Assembly (NCBI RefSeq): GCF_000316115.1
Contig: NZ_JH993797.1
Span: 2,590,486 to 2,654,485 of the forward strand
Length of the DNA: 64,000 nucleotides
Source: Leptolyngbya sp. PCC 7375
GTDB lineage: Bacteria; Cyanobacteriota; Cyanobacteriia; Phormidesmidales; Phormidesmidaceae
Direction of reading: 5' to 3'
This document shows positions 53,995 to 61,957 of the stretch, in pieces. The notes beneath the pieces were generated by a model. The model made no database searches, had not been told where the DNA came from, and was given only the letters and a program-made list of their open reading frames with translations. Position numbers and translations under genes: made by a program. Within the stretch, counting starts at the first letter, position 1; every line of letters starts with the position of its first letter.

Positions 53995-54303
53995 ATGACT
54001 CACTTTCCCAAACAGCTACGCGCTTTACCTAAATTCGATGGCCCATTTGATGCTTATAAACTCATGGCCCAAAACTGCGACGTTCTCTTTGCCACCTATC
54101 CCGCTGGAACAGAAATCTCACCCCACCATCACGATACCGACAATGTTGGCGTCATTACCCAAGGCGAACTTATTCTGATTATGGATGGCAAAGAGAGTTA
54201 TTATCAGCCAGGTGACTGGTATCACGTTCCCGCCCAAGCAGTCCATGCGGCCAGGTTCGAACAAGAAACCTCAGAAATTGAATTCTGGTTCAGAGCAGAT
54301 TAG
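53995..54303 (+). CDS. Small cupin-domain protein
   Basis: A 102-aa single cupin. Motif 1 is PHHHDTDNVGVITQGE with the metal-binding histidines, and motif 2 is QPGDWYHVPAQAVHAAR. The conserved-barrel length fits mononuclear metal binding. No enzyme partner domain is present. It lies downstream of the PhyH oxygenase and may act on the same metabolite or act as a small metal-binding regulator. Strong family call, function unknown. Confidence 0.85.
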   Translation: MTHFPKQLRALPKFDGPFDAYKLMAQNCDVLFATYPAGTEISPHHHDTDNVGVITQGELILIMDGKESYYQPGDWYHVPAQAVHAARFEQETSEIEFWFRAD

Positions 54304-54450
54304 ACAGATAGAGAATTTTCAGTAAAGACGCATTCAGTTATCCACCCCTCTTAAATTCCCAAACATTGGAGGGCTTTCAGGTTTGCCTAAGGATTAGGTA
54401 AACAAAAAGAATTGCTTTATGAGAGTCTGGTCAATCGCTGCAAATATCGG

Positions 54451-54477
54451 AGGGCATCCACAAGGGAATGCCCCTAC
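54451..54477. repeat. Palindromic GGGCATCC...GGGAATGCCCCTAC element
   Basis: AGGGCATCCACAAGGGAATG followed by CCCCTAC is nearly the same as the element at 16779-16803. The flanking sequence also matches partially. It lies 75 bp before the MATE gene and may be a mobile palindromic repeat or an RNA attenuator. Confidence 0.65.
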
Positions 54478-54551
54478 CAGGTGATCCAAATTGGTGAATA
54501 CAACCGCCAACCACAACCTACCCTACACTGAGCAAACCCCCTTGCCCCTCT

Positions 54552-55919
54552 ATGAACCGAAAACTCACCCAAGGCCCCGTCGGCAAACAACTCCTTACCC
54601 TCACTATCCCCATGGTCTGGGGCGTCTTCGCCATCATCGCCTTTAACCTTGTCGATACCTACTTCGTCGGCCAACTCGGCACCGCTCAGCTGGCTGCCAT
54701 GAGCTTCACCTTCCCCGTTGTCATGACTTTCGGTAGTCTCGCCATGGGCCTTGGTGTTGGTGCATCTTCCGTCATCGCTCGTGCCATTGGTGAAGGCAAC
54801 ATGAGTCGAGTCCAACGCTTCACCACCAATAGCCTTACCCTTGCCGTCACTGCCGTCATCCTCTTCGTCAGTCTGGGGCTATTCACCATCAACCCACTTT
54901 TCAAAGCCCTTGGCGCAGGTCCTGATGTTCTCCCCTACATCCGTGACTACATGCGCATCTGGTACTTTGGCATGGTTTTCCTGGTTGTACCTATGGTTGG
55001 TAACAGCGCGATCCGTGCCGCAGGCAACACCCTGACACCGAGTATCATCATGACTCTGTCCGCCGCCGTCAACATCATTCTCGACCCGCTATTAATCACG
55101 GGTGCCCTCGGCTTCCCCCGCCTCGAAATCCAAGGTGCAGCCCTCGCCACCGTTATTGCTCGCGCTACCACCTTAGTCGCCGCCTTGCTCGTTCTTCGCT
55201 TTAAAGAGAATCTTCTCTCCGCCCAATTCCCAGATATCAACGAAACCCTCTGGTGCTGGAAAGACATTCTCAAAGTCGGTCTCCCAGCGGCAGCCTCCAG
55301 TATGATCAGCCCCATCTCCATCGGAGTGATTACCAGTTTTCTCGCCATCCACGGACCTGCAGCTGTTGCCGGATTTGGTGTGGCCTCAAGACTGGAAGCC
55401 TTTGCCTTAATTACCGTTATGGCTCTATCCGCCAGTATGGGACCTTTTGTGGGTCAAAATTGGGGAGCACAAGAGTTTGGTCGAGTCCGCCTTGCCCTGC
55501 GCCAAAGCTTTTTATTCTGCATGGGCTGGGGATTATTTATGGCCATGGGGCTAGGACTGGGCGGACGCCTTCTTTCGGGCTTGTTTAATCAAGATCCCAG
55601 TGTAATTGCCGTGGCCACCCAGTATCTGTGGCTAGTTCCCATCAGCTATGGCACTGCGGGCATCATTCAGGTTAGCAGTTCTGCGTTTAACGCCATGGGT
55701 AAACCGGTGCCATCCATTATTATGACCATTACTCGGATGTTTGTTCTGTATATTCCATTGGCCTACCTGGGTAGCCGTATCGCTGGACCTACAGGAATTT
55801 TTGTTGCTGCGCTGGTGTCTAATTTAGCCGTGGGAATAGGAGCCTATTGCTGGAATCGTAAGCTGTGCTTTAAACCAGAAACGATTCAGGCCACACCTCA
55901 AGAAGCTTTGAATCAGTAG
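54552..55919 (+). CDS. MATE-family efflux transporter
   Basis: A 455-aa protein with about 12 membrane helices. It begins LTQGPVGKQLLTLTIPMVWG and then VDTYFVGQLGTAQLAAMSFTF, which is the MATE N-lobe helix-1/2 signature, and has PVVMTFGSLAMGLGVGASSVIARAIG. The second lobe starts near residue 230 (DILKVGLPAAASSMISPIS) with GFGVASRLEAFA and MGPFVGQNWGAQEFGR. It exports cationic drugs or metabolites with H+ or Na+. The ATG is preceded by TTGCCCCTCT. It is convergent with the TetR gene at 55936, 16 nt from its stop. Confidence 0.9.
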   Translation: MNRKLTQGPVGKQLLTLTIPMVWGVFAIIAFNLVDTYFVGQLGTAQLAAMSFTFPVVMTFGSLAMGLGVGASSVIARAIGEGNMSRVQRFTTNSLTLAVTAVILFVSLGLFTINPLFKALGAGPDVLPYIRDYMRIWYFGMVFLVVPMVGNSAIRAAGNTLTPSIIMTLSAAVNIILDPLLITGALGFPRLEIQGAALATVIARATTLVAALLVLRFKENLLSAQFPDINETLWCWKDILKVGLPAAASSMISPISIGVITSFLAIHGPAAVAGFGVASRLEAFALITVMALSASMGPFVGQNWGAQEFGRVRLALRQSFLFCMGWGLFMAMGLGLGGRLLSGLFNQDPSVIAVATQYLWLVPISYGTAGIIQVSSSAFNAMGKPVPSIIMTITRMFVLYIPLAYLGSRIAGPTGIFVAALVSNLAVGIGAYCWNRKLCFKPETIQATPQEALNQ

Positions 55920-55935
55920 TGCAAAAGCTCAAAAA

Positions 55936-56502
55936 TTAAACCTTGATAGGCAGTCCGTCCCAAAGGCGATCTGGAAGCTGAGCTATAGCTCGTTGAAATG
56001 GTTTGGGGTCATCTAAACCACGAGACAAAATCAATGATCCTTGGATGGTCATGACAGCATCTTCGCCTCGCTGCTGGGCCAGGTCTGGATCTAAGCCAGC
56101 TTCGACTAAGATTGATGCGATCGCATCCACCAACGTCTGCAAGCGATCCTTAATCGCTTCATGAAACATATCCCGGGACGCCCCCAGCGTCAGCGATGCC
56201 AGCAGACAAGGCTGTTCACCGGCCTCATATAAGGCAGAGATGCGATCGCACATCCCCCTTAACCGCTGCAACGGTTCGCCATCCCCTTGCAGCGGGGCCA
56301 CAATATTGGCCGCCATCCATCTACCCGAATAGGCCAACGTTTCCCGAACCATCTCCGCTTTCCCACCTGGAAAATGATGATACAAACTCGCCTTACCCAA
56401 GCCTGTCGCCTCAGCAATGTTTGCCAAACTCACCCCGTCATAGCCATGACGACGAAATAACCGAAACAGCACTGGCAAATAGGTTTCACGCGCCACAAAC
56501 AA
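55936..56502 (-). CDS. TetR/AcrR-family transcriptional regulator
   Basis: A 188-aa regulator with no ATG at the start; it uses TTG at 56502 or, more likely, GTG at 56496 (VARETYLPVLFRLFRRHGYDG). The helix-turn-helix includes GVSLANIAEATGLGKASLYHHF with the K-A-S-L-Y-H-H-F recognition helix end. It is divergent from a GST gene, and two well-formed inverted repeats in the 129-bp gap (56584-56631) are the expected operators. The MATE gene converges with it and may also respond to the same signal, though it has no matching site. Confidence 0.88.
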   Translation of the reverse strand: MFVARETYLPVLFRLFRRHGYDGVSLANIAEATGLGKASLYHHFPGGKAEMVRETLAYSGRWMAANIVAPLQGDGEPLQRLRGMCDRISALYEAGEQPCLLASLTLGASRDMFHEAIKDRLQTLVDAIASILVEAGLDPDLAQQRGEDAVMTIQGSLILSRGLDDPKPFQRAIAQLPDRLWDGLPIKV

Positions 56503-56583
56503 CCACCAAACTTACAGTCTTAAGCCTTCCCCAAAGGGATCAACCTTACGGCCACCTTTAAAAGGAAATCATCTTTATTGACA

Positions 56584-56631
56584 TTGTACCGTTCGTTCGG
56601 TACAAATTAACTAGACCGATCGTTCGGTACA
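56584..56631. promoter_or_regulatory. Two TetR operators in front of the GST gene
   Basis: Operator 1 TTGTACCG-TTCGTT-CGGTACAA (56584-56605) is a perfect inverted repeat. Operator 2 TAGACCG-ATCGTT-CGGTACA (56612-56631) shares the CGGTACA right arm and has ACCG/CGGT symmetry. Their centres are 27 bp apart and they lie between the divergent TetR and GST starts. Confidence 0.8.
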
Positions 56632-57282
56632 ATGTCAAATCATTTAAAGTCTCAACCCATGCCAAAACTTTATGGCCACCCCATGTCCGGCAACAGCTAC
56701 AAAGTCAAACTGTTCTTGAACCTCCTAGGGATAGACCACGATTGGGTCACCGTAGACCTGCTAAAAGGCGAACACAAACAGCCAGAATTCTTAAAACTCA
56801 ACCCCTTTGGCCAGGTACCCGTACTCACCGATGGCGACGTTGTTCTAGCCGATGCCCAAGGTTCACTGGTTTATTTAGCCCGTAAATATGACAACAATGG
56901 GTCATGGCTACCAACAGAACCATTGGCCATGGCCGAAGTCATTCGCTGGCTCTCCATTACAACGGGGGAAGTACGCCAAGGTCCAGAGTCAGCCCGTCTG
57001 TACCATTTATTTGGCGCTAAAGCCATTAACATTGAGCGCGCAACCGAGAAAGCAACATTTATTCTCAACCAGCTCGATCAGCAGCTGAGCGATCATAGTT
57101 GGTTGGTTGGTAGTACGTCTACTATTGCTGATGTTGCCGTCTTTCCCTATGTTGCCCTTTCGCCCGATGGCAAAATTGACCTCTCGCCCTATCCCCACGT
57201 GTTGTCCTGGATTAAACGAGTCAAACAGCTCCCTGGGTTTGTAGGCATGCGAGGAATCGAAGCCCTTGCAGTGACTGCCTAG
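56632..57282 (+). CDS. Glutathione S-transferase
   Basis: A 216-aa GST. The thioredoxin-like N-domain reads LYGHPMSGNSYKVKLFLNLLGID, FGQVPVLTDGDVVLADAQGSLVYLA with the SNAIL/TRAIL-type glutathione segment (Q-G-S). The C-terminal helical domain contains HSWLVGSTSTIADVAVFPYVAL, with the conserved N-capping S/T-x-x-D. The start at 56632 follows directly after the second operator; the alternative ATG at 56659 fits the family start better, since the first nine residues are extra. Repressed by the divergent TetR in all likelihood. Substrate unknown. Confidence 0.88.
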   Translation: MSNHLKSQPMPKLYGHPMSGNSYKVKLFLNLLGIDHDWVTVDLLKGEHKQPEFLKLNPFGQVPVLTDGDVVLADAQGSLVYLARKYDNNGSWLPTEPLAMAEVIRWLSITTGEVRQGPESARLYHLFGAKAINIERATEKATFILNQLDQQLSDHSWLVGSTSTIADVAVFPYVALSPDGKIDLSPYPHVLSWIKRVKQLPGFVGMRGIEALAVTA

Positions 57283-57375
57283 TGAAAAACAAATCTTGTA
57301 GGAACATTGCATGCAACGTCCCTATAAGATTCGTGAAACCTTAAATATTCTGAAACCTTCTCCCACCCTAAACCC

Positions 57376-57981
57376 ATGCCAAGCAAATTCGCCGACATCG
57401 CCTTTACCCCTGCCGTCAAAGCCGCCCAAACCCAGCGAGGTTCTCGAGAAACCTACGAACGCTACACCGCCAAAGCCCCACCAAATGACACAATCACGCC
57501 GGAGTTGGCTGAGTTTATCGCTCAGATGGATGGTGGCTATCTAGGCACCATCGGTTCTAACGGCTATCCCTATATACAATTTCGCGGGGGACCACCTGGC
57601 TTTCTCAAGGTACTAGACAATAAGACCATTGGTTTCGCTGATTTCTCCGGCAATGTGCAGTACATCACGGTGGGTAATCTGTCTGAAAACGATAAATCTT
57701 TTCTCTTTTTGATGGACTATCGACATCGCCGTCGGTTCAAACTGTGGGGTCGTGCCCACTATGTCGAAAATGATCCTGAATTAATTGAACAACTCCGCAT
57801 GCCAGGGTACCCAGCTAAGATTGAGCGTGCAGTCTTATTCACCCTTGAAGCGTTTAGCCAGAACTGCCCTCAACATATTCCCGTACGCTACTCTGAGCAA
57901 GACCTTCAGGAGGCAATTGAGGCAGCTACAGCGCCCCTACAGGCAAAAATTATCGCGTTAGAAAATCGTCTTCAAGGTTAA
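57376..57981 (+). CDS. Pyridoxamine 5'-phosphate oxidase-fold (FMN-binding) protein
   Basis: A 201-aa protein with the split-barrel FMN fold. Segments in order are LAEFIAQMDGGYLGTIGSNG, PYIQFRGGPPGFLKVLDNK and VGNLSENDKSFLFLMDY, then WGRAHYVENDPELIEQL and CPQHIPVRYSEQD at the C-terminus. This pattern belongs to the PNPOx-like family that reduces or oxidises small molecules or binds F420/FMN. A C-terminal helix (ALVEAATAPLQAKIIALENR) may be a dimerisation coil. It lies 93 nt after the GST gene, same strand. Specific reaction not known. Confidence 0.85.
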   Translation: MPSKFADIAFTPAVKAAQTQRGSRETYERYTAKAPPNDTITPELAEFIAQMDGGYLGTIGSNGYPYIQFRGGPPGFLKVLDNKTIGFADFSGNVQYITVGNLSENDKSFLFLMDYRHRRRFKLWGRAHYVENDPELIEQLRMPGYPAKIERAVLFTLEAFSQNCPQHIPVRYSEQDLQEAIEAATAPLQAKIIALENRLQG

Positions 57982-57988
57982 TATCTCT

Positions 57989-58028
57989 TCTCGTGTAGGG
58001 ATGTGCCATGGCACATCCCTACACGAGA
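57989..58028. repeat. Perfect 40-bp palindrome
   Basis: A perfect inverted repeat with no loop: TCTCGTGTAGGGATGTGC and its complement around CATG. It lies between the convergent PNPOx-like gene (stop 57981) and ZIP gene (stop 58058). It can form a strong hairpin in both transcripts and so may be a bidirectional terminator. It has the GTAGGGA-type arm seen in other palindromic elements of the window. Confidence 0.8.
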
Positions 58029-58057
58029 TAATTTTTCATTCAATAATTCCTAACTCT

Positions 58058-58837
58058 TTAACCTAAAAACTGTTCGACCATTCCCATGATCACAACGCCA
58101 GTCAACAACCCAACCGAACCGCTGCTTTTTAGGGTCTTTAAGTTTAACTCAGGCAATAGCTCATGGAATACAACAAACAGCATGGAACCCGCTGCTAATG
58201 CCATGCCCATGGGGGCGATCGCATGGCCCCCATCGACCAGTGTTACTCCCAACAATCCCCCTAAGGGTTCTAACCAGCCAGATAGGGTAGCAAACAGCAG
58301 CGATAAACCGATGCCATAGCCTAACTGACGCAAAGCTAGCGCTACCATCAAGCCTTCAGGCAAATTTTGCACAGCCACACCAATGGCAATGCCCGCATCA
58401 TGGGTAGACGCTGTCCCCAAACCCACTGCCAAGCCCTCTGGAAAATGGTGTAGAGCAATAGCCAACACAAACAGCCACAGGTGTCGCCCATGGTCTGGCT
58501 GTGCCAGCTCTGGATGAGGCAATACACGGTTTAAACCATAGAAAATCGCAGCACCAATAATGACGGCAGCCACAATTTCCCCTGTGCCTGTGCCATAGCC
58601 AGCCGACTGCCCCGCCAACTGCACAGCCGGCATCAATAACGAGAATGCTGCCGCTGAGAGCATCACCCCACTACCCATACTCAGCAACAGGGTCTGCCAA
58701 CGATCACTTAACTGAGACGTAAACAGTATGGGTACCGCACCCACACCTGTGCCAAAACTGGCTAACACACTAGATGTAACCCCGTCAGACATCACATCCG
58801 CCGCGACACTAGACCAGGATTGAGAGAGCTGTTCCAT
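58058..58837 (-). CDS. ZIP-family metal transporter
   Basis: A 259-aa protein with about eight membrane helices. The metal-site helices are ALHHFPEGLAVGLGTAS (helix IV) and AIGVAVQNLPEGLMVALAL (helix V), which carry the H-x-x-P-E-G and (H/N)-x-P-E-G signatures. It moves Zn2+, Fe2+ or Mn2+ across the plasma membrane into the cytoplasm. A 13-bp palindrome ACTCAT-T-ATGAGT about 40 bp upstream (58874-58886) may regulate it. Confidence 0.9.
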   Translation of the reverse strand: MEQLSQSWSSVAADVMSDGVTSSVLASFGTGVGAVPILFTSQLSDRWQTLLLSMGSGVMLSAAAFSLLMPAVQLAGQSAGYGTGTGEIVAAVIIGAAIFYGLNRVLPHPELAQPDHGRHLWLFVLAIALHHFPEGLAVGLGTASTHDAGIAIGVAVQNLPEGLMVALALRQLGYGIGLSLLFATLSGWLEPLGGLLGVTLVDGGHAIAPMGMALAAGSMLFVVFHELLPELNLKTLKSSGSVGLLTGVVIMGMVEQFLG

Positions 58838-58873
58838 AGAAAACCTCCGACTCAGGATTCTATACTAACTCAA

Positions 58874-58886
58874 ACTCATTATGAGT
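58874..58886. promoter_or_regulatory. Palindrome upstream of ZIP gene
   Basis: ACTCAT-T-ATGAGT, with weaker outer arms AACTCA/TGAGTT, lies 37 bp before the ZIP start (minus strand). It might be a metal-responsive operator, but it does not match a well-known consensus I can name with confidence. Confidence 0.35.
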
Positions 58887-59099
58887 ACGGGTGAGTTAAA
58901 TCACACAAACACCGATCTTTCAAAATGTGTAGTTCTATACGCTAAAGGCCTAAGTATTTTCAGGGATATTACGGTTCTTAGCAGCGACACATCATGTGGA
59001 AACTTCACGCAAAATGGCGTCTATCTCCGTGAAAAAACCCAAGGATTCATCGAGATATCTCGCTTAATTTAGTACTGTACTGAGTAACATTTACTACCC

Positions 59100-59393
59100 A
59101 TGAATACAAGTTCGGTTGCATCCCATGTAGTCATTCGTCTACCCAGCCGTGTGGATAGTTTTATCTCACCGTTTTTTGAGCAAGATTTGAAACAGAAGCT
59201 TCAGCCTGGCGTCACCATCATCATCGACATGGCAAAGACTAAGTTTCTCGAACCTGCGGCAGCATCTGTATTTTGGGCAGGAATTATACAATCTCGCAAA
59301 GAAGGAGCCAAAATTATTGCTAGGGACATGAATGAGCAGGTCAAGCTTGTTTTAGAACGATCCGGCCTACTGCACCATTTACAGGAATTGTAA
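59100..59393 (+). CDS. STAS-domain protein (anti-sigma-factor antagonist-like)
   Basis: A 97-aa single STAS domain. Strand-helix pattern VASHVVIRLPSRVDSFISPFF, GVTIIIDMAKTKFLEPAAAS, and FWAGIIQSRKEGAKIIARDM is that of SpoIIAA-like proteins. The typical phospho-serine segment D-S-(S/A)-G-(L/I/M) is replaced by EPAAAS, so phosphoregulation by a partner kinase may not work in the usual way. It is a single gene with ATG at 59100; no anti-sigma factor gene is nearby. Confidence 0.78.
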   Translation: MNTSSVASHVVIRLPSRVDSFISPFFEQDLKQKLQPGVTIIIDMAKTKFLEPAAASVFWAGIIQSRKEGAKIIARDMNEQVKLVLERSGLLHHLQEL

Positions 59394-59477
59394 ATGGCAG
59401 CTAAAGGCCAAACGATAGAACAATACGTCTTGATCGTCCACGCCCGAACTCACGATGCCCTAACTTAATCATCGGCT

Positions 59478-59508
59478 TTGACGCTACACGGTAACGCCGC
59501 GATATTAT
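59478..59508 (+). promoter_or_regulatory. Promoter of rnpB
   Basis: TTGACG (59478-59483) and TATTAT (59503-59508) with a 19-bp spacer, ending about 9 nt before the predicted RNA 5' end. Spacing is longer than ideal. Confidence 0.45.
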
Positions 59509-59516
59509 AGTTAGTC

Positions 59517-59962
59517 GGAAAGAGTTGGTGCTGCGGTTGCGGGCTAAGGACTTAGCAAAGCCCTTAGCTTGAGGAAAGTCCGGGCTCCTGAAAGGTCAGG
59601 CTTGCTGGGTAATTCCCAGTGCGGGTGACCGTGAGGATAGTGCCACAGAAACATACCGCCAATGGAAAGGCGGAAGGCGGAAGGCGGAAGGCGGAATTTA
59701 AATTCATCCTTCATCCTTCATCCTTCATCCTTTTACAGGTAAGGGTGCAAAGGTGCGGTAAGAGCGCACCAGCAGCATCGAGAGGTGCTGGCTCGGTAAA
59801 CCCCGGCTAGGAGCAAGGTCGCAGGGGTCATGGTTGACCTTTTTCCAGCCCCGCTTTTGGTGTACCGCTAGAGGCAACTGGTAACAGTCGTCCCAGATAG
59901 ATAACCGCCCGTTGATGTTCGCATCAGCGAGAACAGAACCCGGCTTACGGCTGACTCTTTCC
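59517..59962 (+). ncRNA. rnpB: RNase P RNA, bacterial type A, cyanobacterial
   Basis: The RNA contains the universal core GAGGAAAGTCCGGGCTC (about 59572) and the GATAGTGCCACAGAAACATACCGCC block that follows. The 3' part reads GATAACCGCCC, then GAGAACAGAACCCGGCTTA. The 5' GGAAAGAGTT pairs with the 3' GACTCTTTCC (P1), giving limits near 59517 and 59962. A T7 run follows (59964-59970) as terminator. In the P12-type arm, between about 59660 and 59745, it carries short tandem repeats (see the separate entry). It processes tRNA 5' ends with RnpA protein. The RNase III gene follows 50 bp downstream. Confidence 0.92.
59669..59730 (+). repeat. Heptanucleotide STRRs inside rnpB
   Basis: Four copies of GGCGGAA (59669-59696) and four of TTCATCC (59703-59730) sit on either side of a short TTTAA linker, inside the RNase P RNA. 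Short tandemly repeated repeats in the rnpB of filamentous cyanobacteria are known. Here the two arms differ but can still pair partly (GG...GAA with TTC...CC), so they extend one hairpin arm with internal mismatches. Confidence 0.88.
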
Positions 59963-60011
59963 ATTTTTTTGAGCATAGGAGGGTGGGGCAAGCTCCACCA
60001 AATAACAGTGA

Positions 60012-60782
60012 ATGCTAAGTGGCCACAGGGCAGTAGACAGCAATCAGTCAGCCATCAAGGATGATCCACGACGACAACAAGAGTTATCACAATTTGTAGC
60101 AAAGTTAGGGGTAACGGATCCTACGGCAGTGCGTTGGGACCTGCTGCATCAGGCCCTGATAGATATTTCTCGCTCGGCAGATCAAAATAATGAGGTGCTC
60201 GAGTTTCTAGGTGATGCAGCCCTAAGGCTAGCTGCCGCAGAATTTTTGCAAGCAACCTACCCCCACATGTCGGTGGGAGAAATGGCAGCAGTGCGATCGC
60301 AACTTGTCAGCGACCGCACGTTGGCAGTTTTGGCCAGAGACTACAACTTTGGGCGCTACCTACATATATCGTCTAGTGCCGCTGGGGACCAGGCTGGCAG
60401 CGGTTCACGGCTGGCAGACGCATTTGAAGCTGTCTTGGGCGCACTCTACCTGAGCACCCAAGATCTCAGCCTGATTCATCCCTGGCTTGATCGTCATTTT
60501 GAGCGTCTTACCCAAACCATCAAAAACGACCCAGCCCGCCACAACTACAAAGCAGCCCTCCAAGAACTCACCCAGGCCCACAGTAAACAGCTGCCAGCAT
60601 ATACTGTCGAAGAGATTAGCCAGCGCCACGGCGATCCGGAGCGGTTTTATGCCCAGGTCCAGTATCAGGACAAACTCTGGGGAGACGGCAAAGGTCCCTC
60701 CATTAAACAGGCAGAACAACGCGCCGCGCAGCAAGCCTATCAACAATTGGAACCCTTGATTACAGTTAACTCAAATAGCTAG
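60012..60782 (+). CDS. rnc: Ribonuclease III
   Basis: A 256-aa enzyme with the RNase III signature NNEVLEFLGDAALRLAAAEFL (Glu64, Asp68), and the second metal-site acids Asp136 and Glu139 in LADAFEAVLGALYL. A C-terminal dsRNA-binding domain (about 180-250) includes NYKAALQELTQAHSKQLPAY and GPSIKQAEQRAAQQAY. It cleaves double-stranded RNA, including rRNA precursors, in the cytoplasm. Intact. It lies 50 nt after rnpB, so two RNA-processing genes are adjacent. ATG at 60012. Confidence 0.93.
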   Translation: MLSGHRAVDSNQSAIKDDPRRQQELSQFVAKLGVTDPTAVRWDLLHQALIDISRSADQNNEVLEFLGDAALRLAAAEFLQATYPHMSVGEMAAVRSQLVSDRTLAVLARDYNFGRYLHISSSAAGDQAGSGSRLADAFEAVLGALYLSTQDLSLIHPWLDRHFERLTQTIKNDPARHNYKAALQELTQAHSKQLPAYTVEEISQRHGDPERFYAQVQYQDKLWGDGKGPSIKQAEQRAAQQAYQQLEPLITVNSNS

Positions 60783-60842
60783 TAACCCTGACTGCCACAA
60801 TGGGCAAAATGGGCAGCGGGCAGCTCAGCGAGGTATAGGGCA

Positions 60843-61862
60843 ATGGATCCAGAAACAAGGCAAATCAAGCTGGCACTGATGGGAGTGGGGCGGTGGGGCA
60901 CCCATCTACTGCGCAACTGTCTGGCTCATCCCCAACTTCAGGTGAGGGCGGTCGTCGATCCGTCTTCAGAACGGTTGACGACCATAGCCCAAACGTTTCA
61001 CCTAGATGCCTCAGTGGCACTACTCAGTAGTTGGGAAGCGGCCTTAAACATTGACGGTTTAGAAGCTGTTGCGATCGCCACCCCCGCCACCACCCACGAG
61101 GCTATTGTCACCGCTGCCCTCAAACGTCAGCTGCATGTGCTGTGTGAAAAACCCTTGACGCTTACTGCCAATACATCTAAGGCACTTTGCCAATTAGCCC
61201 GTCAGCAAAATCGGCAGCTATTTATTGACCACACCTATCTCTTCCACCCGGCTGTTATGGCGGCCAAGGCCAATCTAAACCGTCTAGGCACTCCACGCTA
61301 CGGCTATGCCGCCCGCACTAACCTGGGTCCCGTACGTCACGATGTTGATGCCCTCTGGGATCTAGCGATCCACGACATTGCTATTTTTAACCATTGGCTG
61401 GGCGATTTTCCCACACATGTGCAGGCCCAAGGTCTGAACTGGCTAAAGCGTTCAAACCAAGTGCAGCTAGCCGATGTGGTGTGGTGTCGTTTGAAATATG
61501 CCAGTGGAGTTGAAGCGACAGTACATCTATGCTGGGCCAATCCCCACAAGCAACGACAATTGACTGTGGTTTGCGATCGCGGCAGCCTCATCTTTGACGA
61601 AATGCGACCGGAATCTCCCCTTACCCTACAGCTAGGTCAGCTAGAAGCCGACACATTTAGTCCCATAGGCTTAAGTACAGAGTCCATCGACATTCCTAAG
61701 CAGGAGCCATTGGCCACGATGTGCGAGCATTTTGTCCAAAGCGTGCTCACCAATCAGCCATCACCCATATCTTCGGGCATCGTTGGCACTCATCTAGTCG
61801 CCATCCTAGAAGCCTTATCCAAATCCCTAAATCAAGCAGGCGCATGGATTTCTACACAGTAA
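60843..61862 (+). CDS. Gfo/Idh/MocA-family oxidoreductase
   Basis: A 339-aa NAD(P)-dependent dehydrogenase: Rossmann motif LMGVGRWGTHLLRNC, AIATPATTHEAIVTAAL, LCEKPLT (Lys of the E-K-P motif), then WDLAIHDIAIFNHWLG with the active-site His. Family enzymes act on sugars or myo-inositol, and the predicted location is cytoplasm. It follows RNase III after 60 nt on the same strand and may be co-transcribed, but functional linkage is unlikely. Substrate unknown. Confidence 0.88.
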   Translation: MDPETRQIKLALMGVGRWGTHLLRNCLAHPQLQVRAVVDPSSERLTTIAQTFHLDASVALLSSWEAALNIDGLEAVAIATPATTHEAIVTAALKRQLHVLCEKPLTLTANTSKALCQLARQQNRQLFIDHTYLFHPAVMAAKANLNRLGTPRYGYAARTNLGPVRHDVDALWDLAIHDIAIFNHWLGDFPTHVQAQGLNWLKRSNQVQLADVVWCRLKYASGVEATVHLCWANPHKQRQLTVVCDRGSLIFDEMRPESPLTLQLGQLEADTFSPIGLSTESIDIPKQEPLATMCEHFVQSVLTNQPSPISSGIVGTHLVAILEALSKSLNQAGAWISTQ

Positions 61863-61957
61863 AAGCAAGACAGTAAAAACAAGAGTCGTTTTGCGTTCTC
61901 AGATCTTTATTTTGAGTTGAGTTGATACCCGTTAACTCAAAACTAAACACTCCAAAC

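Noticed and set aside
54474..54815. 113-aa minus-strand frame opposite the MATE start
   Set aside because: Antisense shadow of the MATE gene, composition is skewed and no domain is seen.
59394..59468. 24-codon frame directly after the STAS gene
   Set aside because: Too short and without a ribosome-binding site or conservation signal I can judge.
59619..59991. Short frames within rnpB on both strands
   Set aside because: They overlap the conserved RNase P RNA core and have no protein-like composition.
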